A stretch of 24,880 nucleotides of DNA, taken from assembly GCA_017407305.1 (NCBI GenBank), contig JAFQWS010000036.1:1-24880 (forward strand). The letters are read 5' to 3'. The notes beneath the pieces are model-generated. The model was not told the origin of the DNA, ran no database searches, and saw nothing but the letters and a program-made list of their open reading frames with translations. Shown here in pieces: positions 6,634 to 14,179 of the stretch. The DNA is from Clostridia bacterium. Its GTDB lineage: Bacteria; Bacillota; Clostridia; Christensenellales; CAG-314. Position numbers and translations under genes: made by a program. Positions within the stretch are counted from its first letter, which is position 1. The number at the start of each line of letters is the position of its first letter.

Positions 6634-7707
6634 TTAATCGTTTTGACTGCTTTGCAATTTTGCTGTTTGGTCAGCAATGCGCAATGCTTCCACCATTTCG
6701 GCAATATCGCCATTTAAGAAGTTTTCCAACGAGTACAACGTGAAACCGATGCGATGGTCGGTAACACGGCCTTGAGGGAAGTTGTAGGTGCGAATACGTT
6801 CGCTTCTGTCCCCTGTGCCAACTTGAGTTTTGCGTGCTTGGGCATACTCTTTGTCTGCCTGCGTTTGATACAAGTCGTACAACTTGGATTTGAGCATAAG
6901 CATGGCTTGTTCTCTGTTTTGAATTTGGCTTCGTTGCGTTTGGCAAGCAACGACAATGCCCGTAGGGAGGTGCGTGATGCGAATTGCACTTTCCGTCTTG
7001 TTGACGTGTTGTCCGCCTGCGCCACTGCTTCGGTATGTGTCCACTTTCAAATCTTTTTCGTTGATTTCAATGTCCACGTCCACTGCTTCGGGCAAAATTG
7101 CAACGGTTACGGTTGAGGTGTGAATTCGTCCTTGTGATTCCGTTTCGGGAACACGTTGAACACGGTGTACGCCACCTTCAAATTTAAAACGGCTGTATGC
7201 TCCGTTGCCAACAACCATAAAGGTGCATTCTTTCAAACCACCCAATTCCGTTTCGTTGACGTCAATTTCGTCAATCTTCCAACGATTTTTGTCGGCAAAC
7301 ATATAGTACATTCTTCTAAGTTCGTTGGCAAACAATGCTGCTTCTTCGCCACCTGCACCACCACGAATTTCCACGATAACGTTTTTGTCGTCGTTGGGGT
7401 CTTTGGGAAGCAACAACACTTTCAATTTGTCCGTCAATTCGCCCAAAGTTGCCTTTGATTGGTTGGCTTCTTCTTGCAACAAGGACAACATTTCCTTGTC
7501 CGTTTCCATTTCCAACATTTCTTGGCAGTCTTTAAGTTCTTTTTCCACCTTTTGATATTGGTCAAAACACTCCACCACGTCGGTCAATGCAGAATGCTCT
7601 TTGACGTACTTTTTGTACAATGCGTTGTCGGAAATGACTTCACTTTTGGAAAGTTCTTCCGTCAAAAAATTATATCTAGTTTTGATGTTTTGTAATTTTG
7701 TAAACAT
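6634..7707 (-). CDS. prfA: Peptide chain release factor 1
   Basis: RF1 recognises UAA and UAG stop codons and triggers release of the finished chain. The 357-residue protein has normal length and an N-terminal helical domain. It carries the stop-codon-reading P-x-T tripeptide as PET (187-189, in RVPETESQGRIHTS) and the catalytic GGQ loop (231-233, in SSGAGGQHVNKT). The P-x-T type separates it from RF2. The glutamine of GGQ is the target of PrmC, made by the gene just upstream, whose TAA is one base before this ATG. There is no clear Shine-Dalgarno, so translation is probably coupled. Confidence 0.97.
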   Translation of the reverse strand: MFTKLQNIKTRYNFLTEELSKSEVISDNALYKKYVKEHSALTDVVECFDQYQKVEKELKDCQEMLEMETDKEMLSLLQEEANQSKATLGELTDKLKVLLLPKDPNDDKNVIVEIRGGAGGEEAALFANELRRMYYMFADKNRWKIDEIDVNETELGGLKECTFMVVGNGAYSRFKFEGGVHRVQRVPETESQGRIHTSTVTVAILPEAVDVDIEINEKDLKVDTYRSSGAGGQHVNKTESAIRITHLPTGIVVACQTQRSQIQNREQAMLMLKSKLYDLYQTQADKEYAQARKTQVGTGDRSERIRTYNFPQGRVTDHRIGFTLYSLENFLNGDIAEMVEALRIADQTAKLQSSQND

Positions 7708-7708
7708 A

Positions 7709-9451
7709 TTATTTGCAGATGACTATTCTGTCCTTTTGTGAGTAGTCTTTTTTTACTTCTACTGATTGGAAAAGGGGTTGGAAAAGTTGTTTTACTGCTT
7801 CGCCTTGGTCAAAACCAATTTCCAAAATCAACACGCCTTTTTCCGTCAAGTGGTCCTTTATATTATGCGCTAAAATTCTGTAAAAGTCAAGACCGTCTTT
7901 GCCTCCGTCAAGTGCCAATTTGGGTTCGTAATCTTTGACTTTTGCATCCAAAGTTTCAATAACGTCGGTTGCAATATAAGGAGGATTGCAAACGACAACG
8001 TCAAACTTGCCTTTGATTTTTTCAAACATATCGCTACAAACGAAAGAGACGTCTGCTTTGTTTTTCTTTGCATTGAATTTTGCGACTTTGAGCGCAGGTT
8101 TACTGACGTCTGCACAAACAACATTTGCATTTGTGAAAAGTTTGACCGTGATGCCAATGCAACCTGTTCCACAACACAAATCAAGCACTTTGCTCTTTTC
8201 GTTGGTATGTTTGATGACTTGTTCGCACACCAATTCCGTTTCAAAACGAGGAATAAGCGTGTCTTTTGTTACGCAAAACACTTTGCCATAAAAATCGGTG
8301 TTTCCCAACACGTGTTGCAAAGGTTCGCCTTTGGCGCAACGTCTTACGTAACTTTCCACACGGACTTGCCAACCAAAAGGAATTTTCATATCGTCTTTGA
8401 GCTTGCTTCTTTCCACACCCAAAACTGCCGACAAAATCCAATCAAGGTCGCAACGTTCCATGTTGTTGTAGTCCATCAAAGGTTCCAGTTGCTTTTTGAA
8501 TTGGTGCAACAAAATGGGTTCGGGGAAATGTTCTTCGGGAATTGTAAGGTCGGCGTCCATTTCCAACACTTTGTTAAATGCGCAAATGGCAACTTCCATC
8601 ATGCCGTCGTCCGGTTCGCGAGTGGTGATTCGTTGGAATTGTTTGCCCAACCATTTCAAAGGTCTAAACAAAATGAAATTTGTGCAAGAAAGCAACATAA
8701 TCATTTCGTAGGAAAGTCCTGCCAAAATGGGAATTGATGCCAATTTGATGGGCAAGCGAACGTACCAAACGGCTATTTGTTCAAAGCCAACCGCATAGCA
8801 AATTGCATCAATGCCAACGGATACGATAATGGACAACAAAACGACAAAAACCAAAAAACTTGTGCCACAACGGTCGTGGAAACGTGAACATTTTTTGACG
8901 TTTTCCACAGTCAAGGGCAATTCTGCTTCATAACAAGCAATTGTTTTGTGTTCTGCTCCGTGATACATAAACACACGATTGATTTCGCCCATAAAGGAAA
9001 TTCCCAACATGTAGCCAATCAAAATGACAACTTTTAAAATTCCTTCACACAACGAGCGCAACCATTGGATGTCTTGCCAACCGGTCAAGGTCAAAAACAA
9101 GTTGGTCAAAAGTGTGGGCAAAACGGTAAACAATGCCACTGCCAAAACAACACCCAAGACAACTGCAAGAGTCATAAATCCGCCCATGCCTTGATCTTCC
9201 GTTTGCACTTCATCTTCCAAAGCAATTTCTGCAGATTTCATTGTGATTTTCATGCCGGAAACCAACGAGAAAATCAAATTGGCTACGCCACGAATGATGG
9301 GAACCTTTCTATACCAAGGTTTTTTCAAAGGCAATCTTTGGGTGTCGGTACGAATTGTGCCGTTTTCATCACGAACACACAACGCCATTGACGTTGCACC
9401 TCGCATCATTACGCCTTCTAAGACTGCTTGTCCTCCAATTTTTGTTTTCAT
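7709..9451 (-). CDS. prmC: Fusion of DUF1385 membrane protein with PrmC glutamine methyltransferase
   Basis: Residues 1-300 are a DUF1385 protein: GGQAVLEGVMMRG start, membrane helices near 92-118, 138-156, 198-222 and 234-262, and the HGAEHKTI motif (164-171). Residues about 328-580 are PrmC, which methylates the GGQ glutamine of release factors using SAM: helical N-domain, GEPLQHVLGNTDFYG (375-389), PRFETE (401-406), SAM motif VLDLCCGTGCIGI (422-434) and NPPY (489-492). Both halves look intact and are read in one frame with no internal stop. The joint lies near 300-328. DUF1385 and prmC are usually separate neighbouring genes in Clostridia, so this is a natural fusion that would hold PrmC at the membrane. 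The AGGT ribosome site (9459-9462) is modest. Confidence 0.93.
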   Translation of the reverse strand: MKTKIGGQAVLEGVMMRGATSMALCVRDENGTIRTDTQRLPLKKPWYRKVPIIRGVANLIFSLVSGMKITMKSAEIALEDEVQTEDQGMGGFMTLAVVLGVVLAVALFTVLPTLLTNLFLTLTGWQDIQWLRSLCEGILKVVILIGYMLGISFMGEINRVFMYHGAEHKTIACYEAELPLTVENVKKCSRFHDRCGTSFLVFVVLLSIIVSVGIDAICYAVGFEQIAVWYVRLPIKLASIPILAGLSYEMIMLLSCTNFILFRPLKWLGKQFQRITTREPDDGMMEVAICAFNKVLEMDADLTIPEEHFPEPILLHQFKKQLEPLMDYNNMERCDLDWILSAVLGVERSKLKDDMKIPFGWQVRVESYVRRCAKGEPLQHVLGNTDFYGKVFCVTKDTLIPRFETELVCEQVIKHTNEKSKVLDLCCGTGCIGITVKLFTNANVVCADVSKPALKVAKFNAKKNKADVSFVCSDMFEKIKGKFDVVVCNPPYIATDVIETLDAKVKDYEPKLALDGGKDGLDFYRILAHNIKDHLTEKGVLILEIGFDQGEAVKQLFQPLFQSVEVKKDYSQKDRIVICK

Positions 9452-9469
9452 AACATTTACCTAAAATTT

Positions 9470-9499
9470 AAGGGATACCCCGTCAAAGGTGTATCCCTT
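9470..9499. other. Hairpin between rpmE and the DUF1385-prmC gene
   Basis: Nine paired bases (9470-9478 with 9491-9499) plus two more C-G pairs beyond one mismatch form a stable hairpin in the 63-base gap. On the minus strand the sequence after it (AAATTTTAGG) is a poor U-run, so it may be a leaky terminator or an mRNA-stability element that makes L31 more abundant than the downstream proteins. The T-rich side faces the plus strand, where no gene needs ending. Confidence 0.5.
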
Positions 9500-9514
9500 G
9501 TTTTTGTTTTTTGA

Positions 9515-9718
9515 TTACATTCCGTAACGTTGTTTGAATTTGTCTACTCTGCCACCTTGGTTTACAGTCTTTTGTTTGCCTGTGAAGTAGGGATGACATT
9601 TGTTGCAGATTTCAACTTTGATAACGTCTGTATTTTTTGTTGTACCTGTTTTGAAGGTTTCGCCACATGCACAAACAACTGTTACTTCGTGATATTTAGG
9701 ATGAATTGCGTTTTTCAT
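9515..9718 (-). CDS. rpmE: Ribosomal protein L31, zinc-binding type
   Basis: L31 is a small protein of the large ribosomal subunit that bridges the subunits. This 67-residue copy carries the zinc-binding cysteines C16, C18, C38 and C41, the mark of the C+ form, and the conserved HPYFTGKQ and GGRVDKFKQRY segments. AAGGGG lies about 9 bases before the ATG. It heads the operon rpmE, DUF1385-prmC, prfA, P-loop protein and has a near-perfect promoter, as expected for a highly expressed ribosomal gene. In other Bacillota a zinc-free L31 copy can replace it when zinc is scarce; none is in this window. Confidence 0.98.
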   Translation of the reverse strand: MKNAIHPKYHEVTVVCACGETFKTGTTKNTDVIKVEICNKCHPYFTGKQKTVNQGGRVDKFKQRYGM

Positions 9719-9751
9719 TGAATTTTACCCCTTTTGATAATTTGCCATGCA

Positions 9752-9780
9752 ATTATATACCAATGACTGACATAAGTCAA
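9752..9780 (-). promoter_or_regulatory. Near-consensus promoter of the rpmE operon
   Basis: The -35 TTGACT (9775-9780), a 17-base spacer and a perfect -10 TATAAT (9752-9757) form a strong sigma-A promoter. An imperfect inverted repeat (TGAC/GTCA, about 9767-9778) overlaps the -35 and could be an operator, but it is short. Confidence 0.88.
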
Positions 9781-9793
9781 GTATTTATACTTG
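9778..9793 (-). terminator. Weak hairpin after the ABC permease gene
   Basis: A palindrome with 7-base arms (9778-9784 with 9787-9793) follows the permease stop codon by 1 base. It is A-T rich and lacks a good U-run, and it overlaps the rpmE -35 box. It may end the uvrC operon poorly, letting transcription run on into rpmE. Confidence 0.3.
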
Positions 9794-9794
9794 T

Positions 9795-10607
9795 TTATTT
9801 GAAATCAACTTTCTGCCATTGAAGCCAGTTCAAAAAGCCAAAAACACCTGTAATTGCAACGCAAACAATAACAGTTTTGACGTACAAAAAGCCATTGCCC
9901 AAAAGGGTCGCCTTTGATATAAGGTTGTTAAGTTGATATAAAGGAAGCCATTGAATTACACTTTGTTGCAAAGAAAGTTCCATGCCTGGCAAAATGATGG
10001 ACACCACAATGTCGAAAGCAAAAACTGCTCCCAAAAAGGCAAAGATACTGCCCGTTGCCGATTTTATTGCAATGATGAAGGTGTTTGCAAAAGTACCTGT
10101 GGCAACTGCCACGATGACAACCAACAAAAGCCAAGACAAAATTTCGCCCACTTCTTGGAAAAAGCCACCCGAGGCCGTCCAACCAAAAGGAATTGCCATA
10201 AAAAACGCTGTTCCCACAATGTCTGCCAACATCAAAATTGCAAAAACAATGGGCACAAACAATGCGTGAGCAAAAAAGGTGTTTTTTCTGCCGTATGCCA
10301 AAATGCAGTTTTTTACAGGGCCGTGTTTAAGTTCGTAACAGGCCAAAACACCTGCACAAATAAGTGCAAAAATTCCACCAATAGACGTGATGGAAATCTC
10401 GGACAACGCCAAGCTTTTGCCACTGGTACCCGTCAGTTGCATTTGGTAGCGAAGTTCTTCCAACGTCATTTCGTTGACAAACTGCACGACTGCCACGTTG
10501 ATAAAGGTTGCCAAAATGGGAAGGCCAATTCCTGCGACAAGCAAAAATACGATAAACAATTTGCTTGTTTTCAATCTTTCCACCAAACTTGCTAAAATAT
10601 TAACCAT
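9795..10607 (-). CDS. ABC-2 type exporter permease
   Basis: This 270-residue protein has about six membrane helices, starting with one at residues 17-40, and fits the BcrB/ABC-2 permease layout. It is the membrane half of a transporter whose ATPase is the gene just upstream; the pair could export a peptide, antibiotic or lipid, but the cargo is unknown. I start it at the ATG at 10607. An ATG 12 bases earlier (10619) is less likely because the GGAGG ribosome site would lie inside the gene. The start overlaps the end of the ATPase gene by 8 bases, so the two are translationally coupled. Confidence 0.82.
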   Translation of the reverse strand: MVNILASLVERLKTSKLFIVFLLVAGIGLPILATFINVAVVQFVNEMTLEELRYQMQLTGTSGKSLALSEISITSIGGIFALICAGVLACYELKHGPVKNCILAYGRKNTFFAHALFVPIVFAILMLADIVGTAFFMAIPFGWTASGGFFQEVGEILSWLLLVVIVAVATGTFANTFIIAIKSATGSIFAFLGAVFAFDIVVSIILPGMELSLQQSVIQWLPLYQLNNLISKATLLGNGFLYVKTVIVCVAITGVFGFLNWLQWQKVDFK

Positions 10608-11487
10608 TGTTGCCTCCATTTAACAAACGAAGATAAAAGTCTTCCAAGGAAGGCTTCGCGACGGAAACCGTATCAATTTTGACGTCGTGTTGCGACATCA
10701 AAACAATCAAGTCGGTAACGTTCATAACTGTTGCGACTTCCACAACTTTTGCATCCACTAATTGCGCGTCAAAACCTTGCTCTTTCAAAACGGAAAAAGC
10801 CAATCCTGCTTGATTAGTGACCAAACGCATACGTCCGCAGTTGATTTTTTCAAATTGCTCTTGCGTCATTTCTTTGATAATTCTTCCTTTGTCAATAAAG
10901 ACGTAGCGAGTGGCAATTTGTGAAAGCTCCGACAAAATGTGAGATGAAATCAAAATGGCAACGCCCGATGCAGACAAATTTTGCACCAATTCTCTTACCT
11001 CTTTGATGCCTTGGGGATCCAAACCATTGATTGGCTCGTCCAACAAAAGAAACTTGGGCCTACCCAACAAGCACAAGGCAATTGCCAAGCGTTGTTGCAT
11101 ACCCAAAGAATAATCTTCCACTTTGTTTTTGTTTTGAGCAAAAAGGCCAACCAATTCCAACGTCTTGTCAACGTATTGTTGGTCGTGAGGCAAACCCAAC
11201 AATTTGCAACGGATTTTCATGTTTTGTCTTGCCGTGAGATTTTTGTACAAGGCAGGGCTTTCAATAATTGCCGAAACGTCTGTCGGATTGTCCAAAGCAA
11301 ATCTTTCCACTGTGCCAAAAGTGGGCAGGGCGACGTTTGACAACAATTTGATGAGCGTTGTCTTTCCCGAGCCATTTTTTCCGACAAGACCTACAACTTC
11401 TCCTTGCTCAATGGTCAAGTTGACGTTGTCAACGGCTTTTACAAAGGAATATTGTTTTGTAAGATTTGTTGCTTTGATAATTTGCAC
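10600..11487 (-). CDS. ABC transporter ATPase, BcrA-like
   Basis: This 295-residue ATPase drives the adjacent permease. It has Walker A GKNGSGKT (36-43), the signature variant YSLGMQQRLA (126-135), Walker B FLLLDEP (146-152) and the switch histidine H183. GMQQRL in place of LSGGQ is typical of the bacitracin-export/ABC-2 subgroup. A C-terminal extension of about 80 residues follows the nucleotide domain. I start it at GTG 11487, since AGGAG (11495-11499) sits 7 bases upstream and the protein then opens with the usual family beginning. An ATG at 11502 overlapping the uvrC TGA is the alternative and would add five residues. It is in an operon after uvrC. Confidence 0.88.
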   Translation of the reverse strand: MQIIKATNLTKQYSFVKAVDNVNLTIEQGEVVGLVGKNGSGKTTLIKLLSNVALPTFGTVERFALDNPTDVSAIIESPALYKNLTARQNMKIRCKLLGLPHDQQYVDKTLELVGLFAQNKNKVEDYSLGMQQRLAIALCLLGRPKFLLLDEPINGLDPQGIKEVRELVQNLSASGVAILISSHILSELSQIATRYVFIDKGRIIKEMTQEQFEKINCGRMRLVTNQAGLAFSVLKEQGFDAQLVDAKVVEVATVMNVTDLIVLMSQHDVKIDTVSVAKPSLEDFYLRLLNGGNNG

Positions 11488-11498
11488 GATATTTCTCC

Positions 11499-13301
11499 TC
11501 ATTCTTCTTGATGAACAAACTGATATACTGCTTTGGCAGTGGGCTTGTTGATGGTTGGAACTTTTTCAATTTCTTCCAGAGTTGCTTCTTTAAGTGCTTG
11601 TAAAGTTTTGAATTGTTTTCCAATTGCAATAATTCTCTTTTCGCCCATTCCATCAATTTTTTCCAATTCCGATTTGAGAGCGCTTTTGGTGTGTAAGTTT
11701 CTGAAATAGGTTATTGCAAATCGGTGGGCTTCGTCACGAAGATTTATCAACAAATTGAGGGCAGGGCTGTTGATGGGCAGTCGGCGTGGATTGTTGTCGG
11801 TGGGAAGATAGACAAGTTCTTCTTTTTCTGCCAATGCCGACAGTTGCACGTCCACCCCTGCTTGAGCAATTGCTTGCTTTGCATAGGTCAGTTGTCCCAA
11901 ACCACCATCCACCACAACAAGGTCGGGAATGGTAGCAAACTCTTCTGTCTCGTGTGTAAATCGGCGTACCAACGTTTCTTTCATGCAAGCAAAATCGTTG
12001 GCGCCTTCCACGGTGCGAATTTTAAACCTGCGATATTTCTTGGGCACCTTTTCACCGTTTTCAAAAACAACCATAGATGCCACTTTGTGCACACCAGATA
12101 TGTTGGAGATGTCAAAACACTCGATTCTTTTGGGAATTTTCTCCAAACCTAGCAGTTGTTTCAACTGCAAAACTGCGCCAATGGTTGAGTTGTATTTTTT
12201 GTCAATTTGCGTTTGCTGTCTTGCCAAAAAGTCCAAAACGTTTTCTTGCGACATTTCCACAAGTTGTCTTTTTACACCACGTTGTGGATGGGAAATTTCC
12301 ACCTTTTTGCCAAGTATTTTTGAAAGTGTTTCTTGCAAAGGTTGAAAGTCTTGGGCTACGTTTAAATACAACGTTGAAGACAGTTGCATCTTTTCGGCAT
12401 ACTCCACCAAGAAGCTTTCCAACGTTTGTCCGATCTCAATGCCACCATCATCTACGGAAACGTTGTTGGAATAGTTGACCTTGCCTTCCCTTACCATGGT
12501 GTGGTTGACGGCAGTATTTTTCCCGTCAAACACAATGGCAAAGCAATCAAAGTCCACGCATTTATTGATGGAAACGGCGTGTTTTTCGCCGTACTTTTGG
12601 GCCACTTCCAACAAGCGTTTGTATTCCATTGCACTTTCGAAGTTGGTCTTTTCCGATTCTTCCATCATCTTTTGTTGCAGTTTTTGACAAACGAAAGATA
12701 CGTCGCCTTTCAAAAATTCCAATGCTTTTTGTACTTGTTGCTGATATTCCTTTTTGACATCGGGGTTTACACAAGGGCCCAAACAGGTGCCAATGTGCAT
12801 GTTCAGGCAAGGACGGAAATTGGCTTTTAATTTTGAAAAGTCGTGTTTGCAAGTCGCAAAAGAAAAAATCTTGTGCAAAATTTCCCAAACGGAACTGCCA
12901 CCATTTGTGATTGGTCCAAAATACTTAAATCCGTCTTTTAATATTTTCCTTGTGAATACAAACCTGGGAAAATCTTGTTTTAGATCAACCTTGATATAGG
13001 GATATTGCTTGTCGTCTTTGAGCAATATGTTGAAAGGTGGTTTGTGCTTTTTGATAAGGGTGTTTTCCAAGGCGAAAGCATCCGTTTCGCTTTGGGTTAC
13101 GATATAATCCAAGCTTTCCACGTGGTTGAGCATTGCTTGGACTTTTATCGGTTTTTCGTTGGTATGAAAATATTGTCGCACACGATTTTTGAGCACCTTT
13201 GCCTTGCCGACATACAAAACGTTTTTGTCGGCATCATACATTACGTATACTCCCGGTTTGTCGGGAAGGTTTTTCAACGTGCGAGCAATGGATTGATTCA
13301 T
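11499..13301 (-). CDS. uvrC: Excinuclease ABC subunit C
   Basis: UvrC makes both incisions around bulky DNA lesions after UvrA and UvrB have located them. The 600-residue protein has the N-terminal GIY-YIG nuclease (GVY at 17-19, YVG at 30-32), a Cys-bearing region around C-x-C-x-G-P-C (CLNMHIGTCLGPC), a UVR helix for UvrB binding, the RNase H-like C-terminal nuclease (FDISNISG, VVDGGLGQL) and tandem helix-hairpin-helix motifs ending IDGMGEKR. Length is normal. I use the ATG at 13301; in-frame codons up to 13337 overlap the promoter. No Shine-Dalgarno precedes this ATG and the -10 is only 6 bases away, predicting a leaderless mRNA. Two ABC transporter genes follow in the operon. Confidence 0.97.
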   Translation of the reverse strand: MNQSIARTLKNLPDKPGVYVMYDADKNVLYVGKAKVLKNRVRQYFHTNEKPIKVQAMLNHVESLDYIVTQSETDAFALENTLIKKHKPPFNILLKDDKQYPYIKVDLKQDFPRFVFTRKILKDGFKYFGPITNGGSSVWEILHKIFSFATCKHDFSKLKANFRPCLNMHIGTCLGPCVNPDVKKEYQQQVQKALEFLKGDVSFVCQKLQQKMMEESEKTNFESAMEYKRLLEVAQKYGEKHAVSINKCVDFDCFAIVFDGKNTAVNHTMVREGKVNYSNNVSVDDGGIEIGQTLESFLVEYAEKMQLSSTLYLNVAQDFQPLQETLSKILGKKVEISHPQRGVKRQLVEMSQENVLDFLARQQTQIDKKYNSTIGAVLQLKQLLGLEKIPKRIECFDISNISGVHKVASMVVFENGEKVPKKYRRFKIRTVEGANDFACMKETLVRRFTHETEEFATIPDLVVVDGGLGQLTYAKQAIAQAGVDVQLSALAEKEELVYLPTDNNPRRLPINSPALNLLINLRDEAHRFAITYFRNLHTKSALKSELEKIDGMGEKRIIAIGKQFKTLQALKEATLEEIEKVPTINKPTAKAVYQFVHQEE

Positions 13302-13307
13302 AGTGCG

Positions 13308-13337
13308 ATTATACCACAAATCAACTGTACAATACAA
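13308..13337 (-). promoter_or_regulatory. Extended -10 promoter of uvrC, 6 bases from the ATG
   Basis: A perfect TATAAT (13308-13313) preceded by TGG gives an extended -10. The -35 TTGTAT (13332-13337) at 18 bases is weak. Six bases separate the -10 from the ATG, so the expected +1 is the A of the start codon. No LexA-type GAAC/GTTC box is visible. Confidence 0.75.
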
Positions 13338-13340
13338 CTA

Positions 13341-13380
13341 CAATATTAAAAACCGATTGAAAAAGTTATTCAATCGGTTT
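13341..13380 (-). terminator. Terminator of the addBA operon, overlapping the last gene's stop codon
   Basis: A perfect 12-bp stem (13350-13361 with 13369-13380) with a 7-base loop is followed on the minus strand by TTTAATATTG. The last codons of the 13366 gene form the first arm and its TAA lies in the loop. The U-run is moderate. It separates this operon from the uvrC promoter. Confidence 0.75.
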
Positions 13381-14139
13381 GGTTTTACTTGTTTTTTCAA
13401 TTTTTTCCTGACTTTGCACCATAAGTTGGTTTAGGGCAAGATTTAGCCGTTGCTGTTGCGCCACAGTTCGTTGCCCGTTGAGTCCCTTTGACTGCAATAG
13501 TTTGGCGATTTTTTCCAGCGTGGCAGTGTCGGTGGATTTTTTGAGCAAATCAAAACTTTCAATCACGTCGTTCAAGTCTTTGTCGTCAATCTTTTTGCCC
13601 ATGTTTTCAAAATCGAAGTCCTTGCCAAAGAAAGCGTCCATATGGCAAAGCCACTTGTCAAAAATCTTTTCCATCTTTTTTCTTTCTCTTTGACGTATTG
13701 CCTTGACAAAGTTTTGCGACAGGCACAAACAAACGGTCAAAGAAAGCGCCAAAAGCAAAAAGTCGCTGTTTTGGTCAACAAAAAACATTGATGCCATCCC
13801 CACAGCAGAAATGCCCAAACAAAAATACAGCCAACTTAGTACAACCTTTGGTTTTTTTGTGGCAAATTCAAAAATTTCGCTTGGATATACGTTGGGGGTT
13901 TTGGTGAAACACTTCCATTGATTTAGATATTGTTTGGGTAAACTTTCCACAAAACGAAAGACCGATTGCCCAAAAGCGCACTTTTTCAAAAGGACAATAC
14001 CTTTTTTCAGTTTTTTGCTTTGGCTGTAATAAGGATTGACAACTACGTTGACAAGGGTTGCAAAAGCCACTGCACCAAAAAGTGCAGTGGCGATTTTTGT
14101 TGTGTTTTGAATAATGAAATCTATTACAATTTGGCTCAT
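13366..14139 (-). CDS. Membrane protein of unknown function downstream of addA
   Basis: This 257-residue protein has hydrophobic helices at about residues 15-35, 99-121 and 126-143, and a charged helical C-terminal half (150-257) likely to be cytosolic. I do not recognise a family. The start is the ATG at 14139; a TTG two codons earlier is possible, and neither has a clear Shine-Dalgarno. A weak -10-like AACAAT lies 6 bases before the ATG. No terminator separates it from addA (40 bases away), so it is probably the third gene of that operon, and its own end is built into the terminator. Membership of the operon does not establish a role in DNA repair. Confidence 0.65.
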   Translation of the reverse strand: MSQIVIDFIIQNTTKIATALFGAVAFATLVNVVVNPYYSQSKKLKKGIVLLKKCAFGQSVFRFVESLPKQYLNQWKCFTKTPNVYPSEIFEFATKKPKVVLSWLYFCLGISAVGMASMFFVDQNSDFLLLALSLTVCLCLSQNFVKAIRQRERKKMEKIFDKWLCHMDAFFGKDFDFENMGKKIDDKDLNDVIESFDLLKKSTDTATLEKIAKLLQSKGLNGQRTVAQQQRLNLALNQLMVQSQEKIEKTSKTKPIE

Positions 14140-14179
14140 AACCAAATTGTTGACTTAATTATTTTTTTTATACTTTTTT

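Noticed and set aside
13302..13349. LexA/SOS box controlling uvrC (and likewise addB at 20724-20760)
   Set aside because: No GAAC-N4-GTTC type palindrome was found near either promoter.
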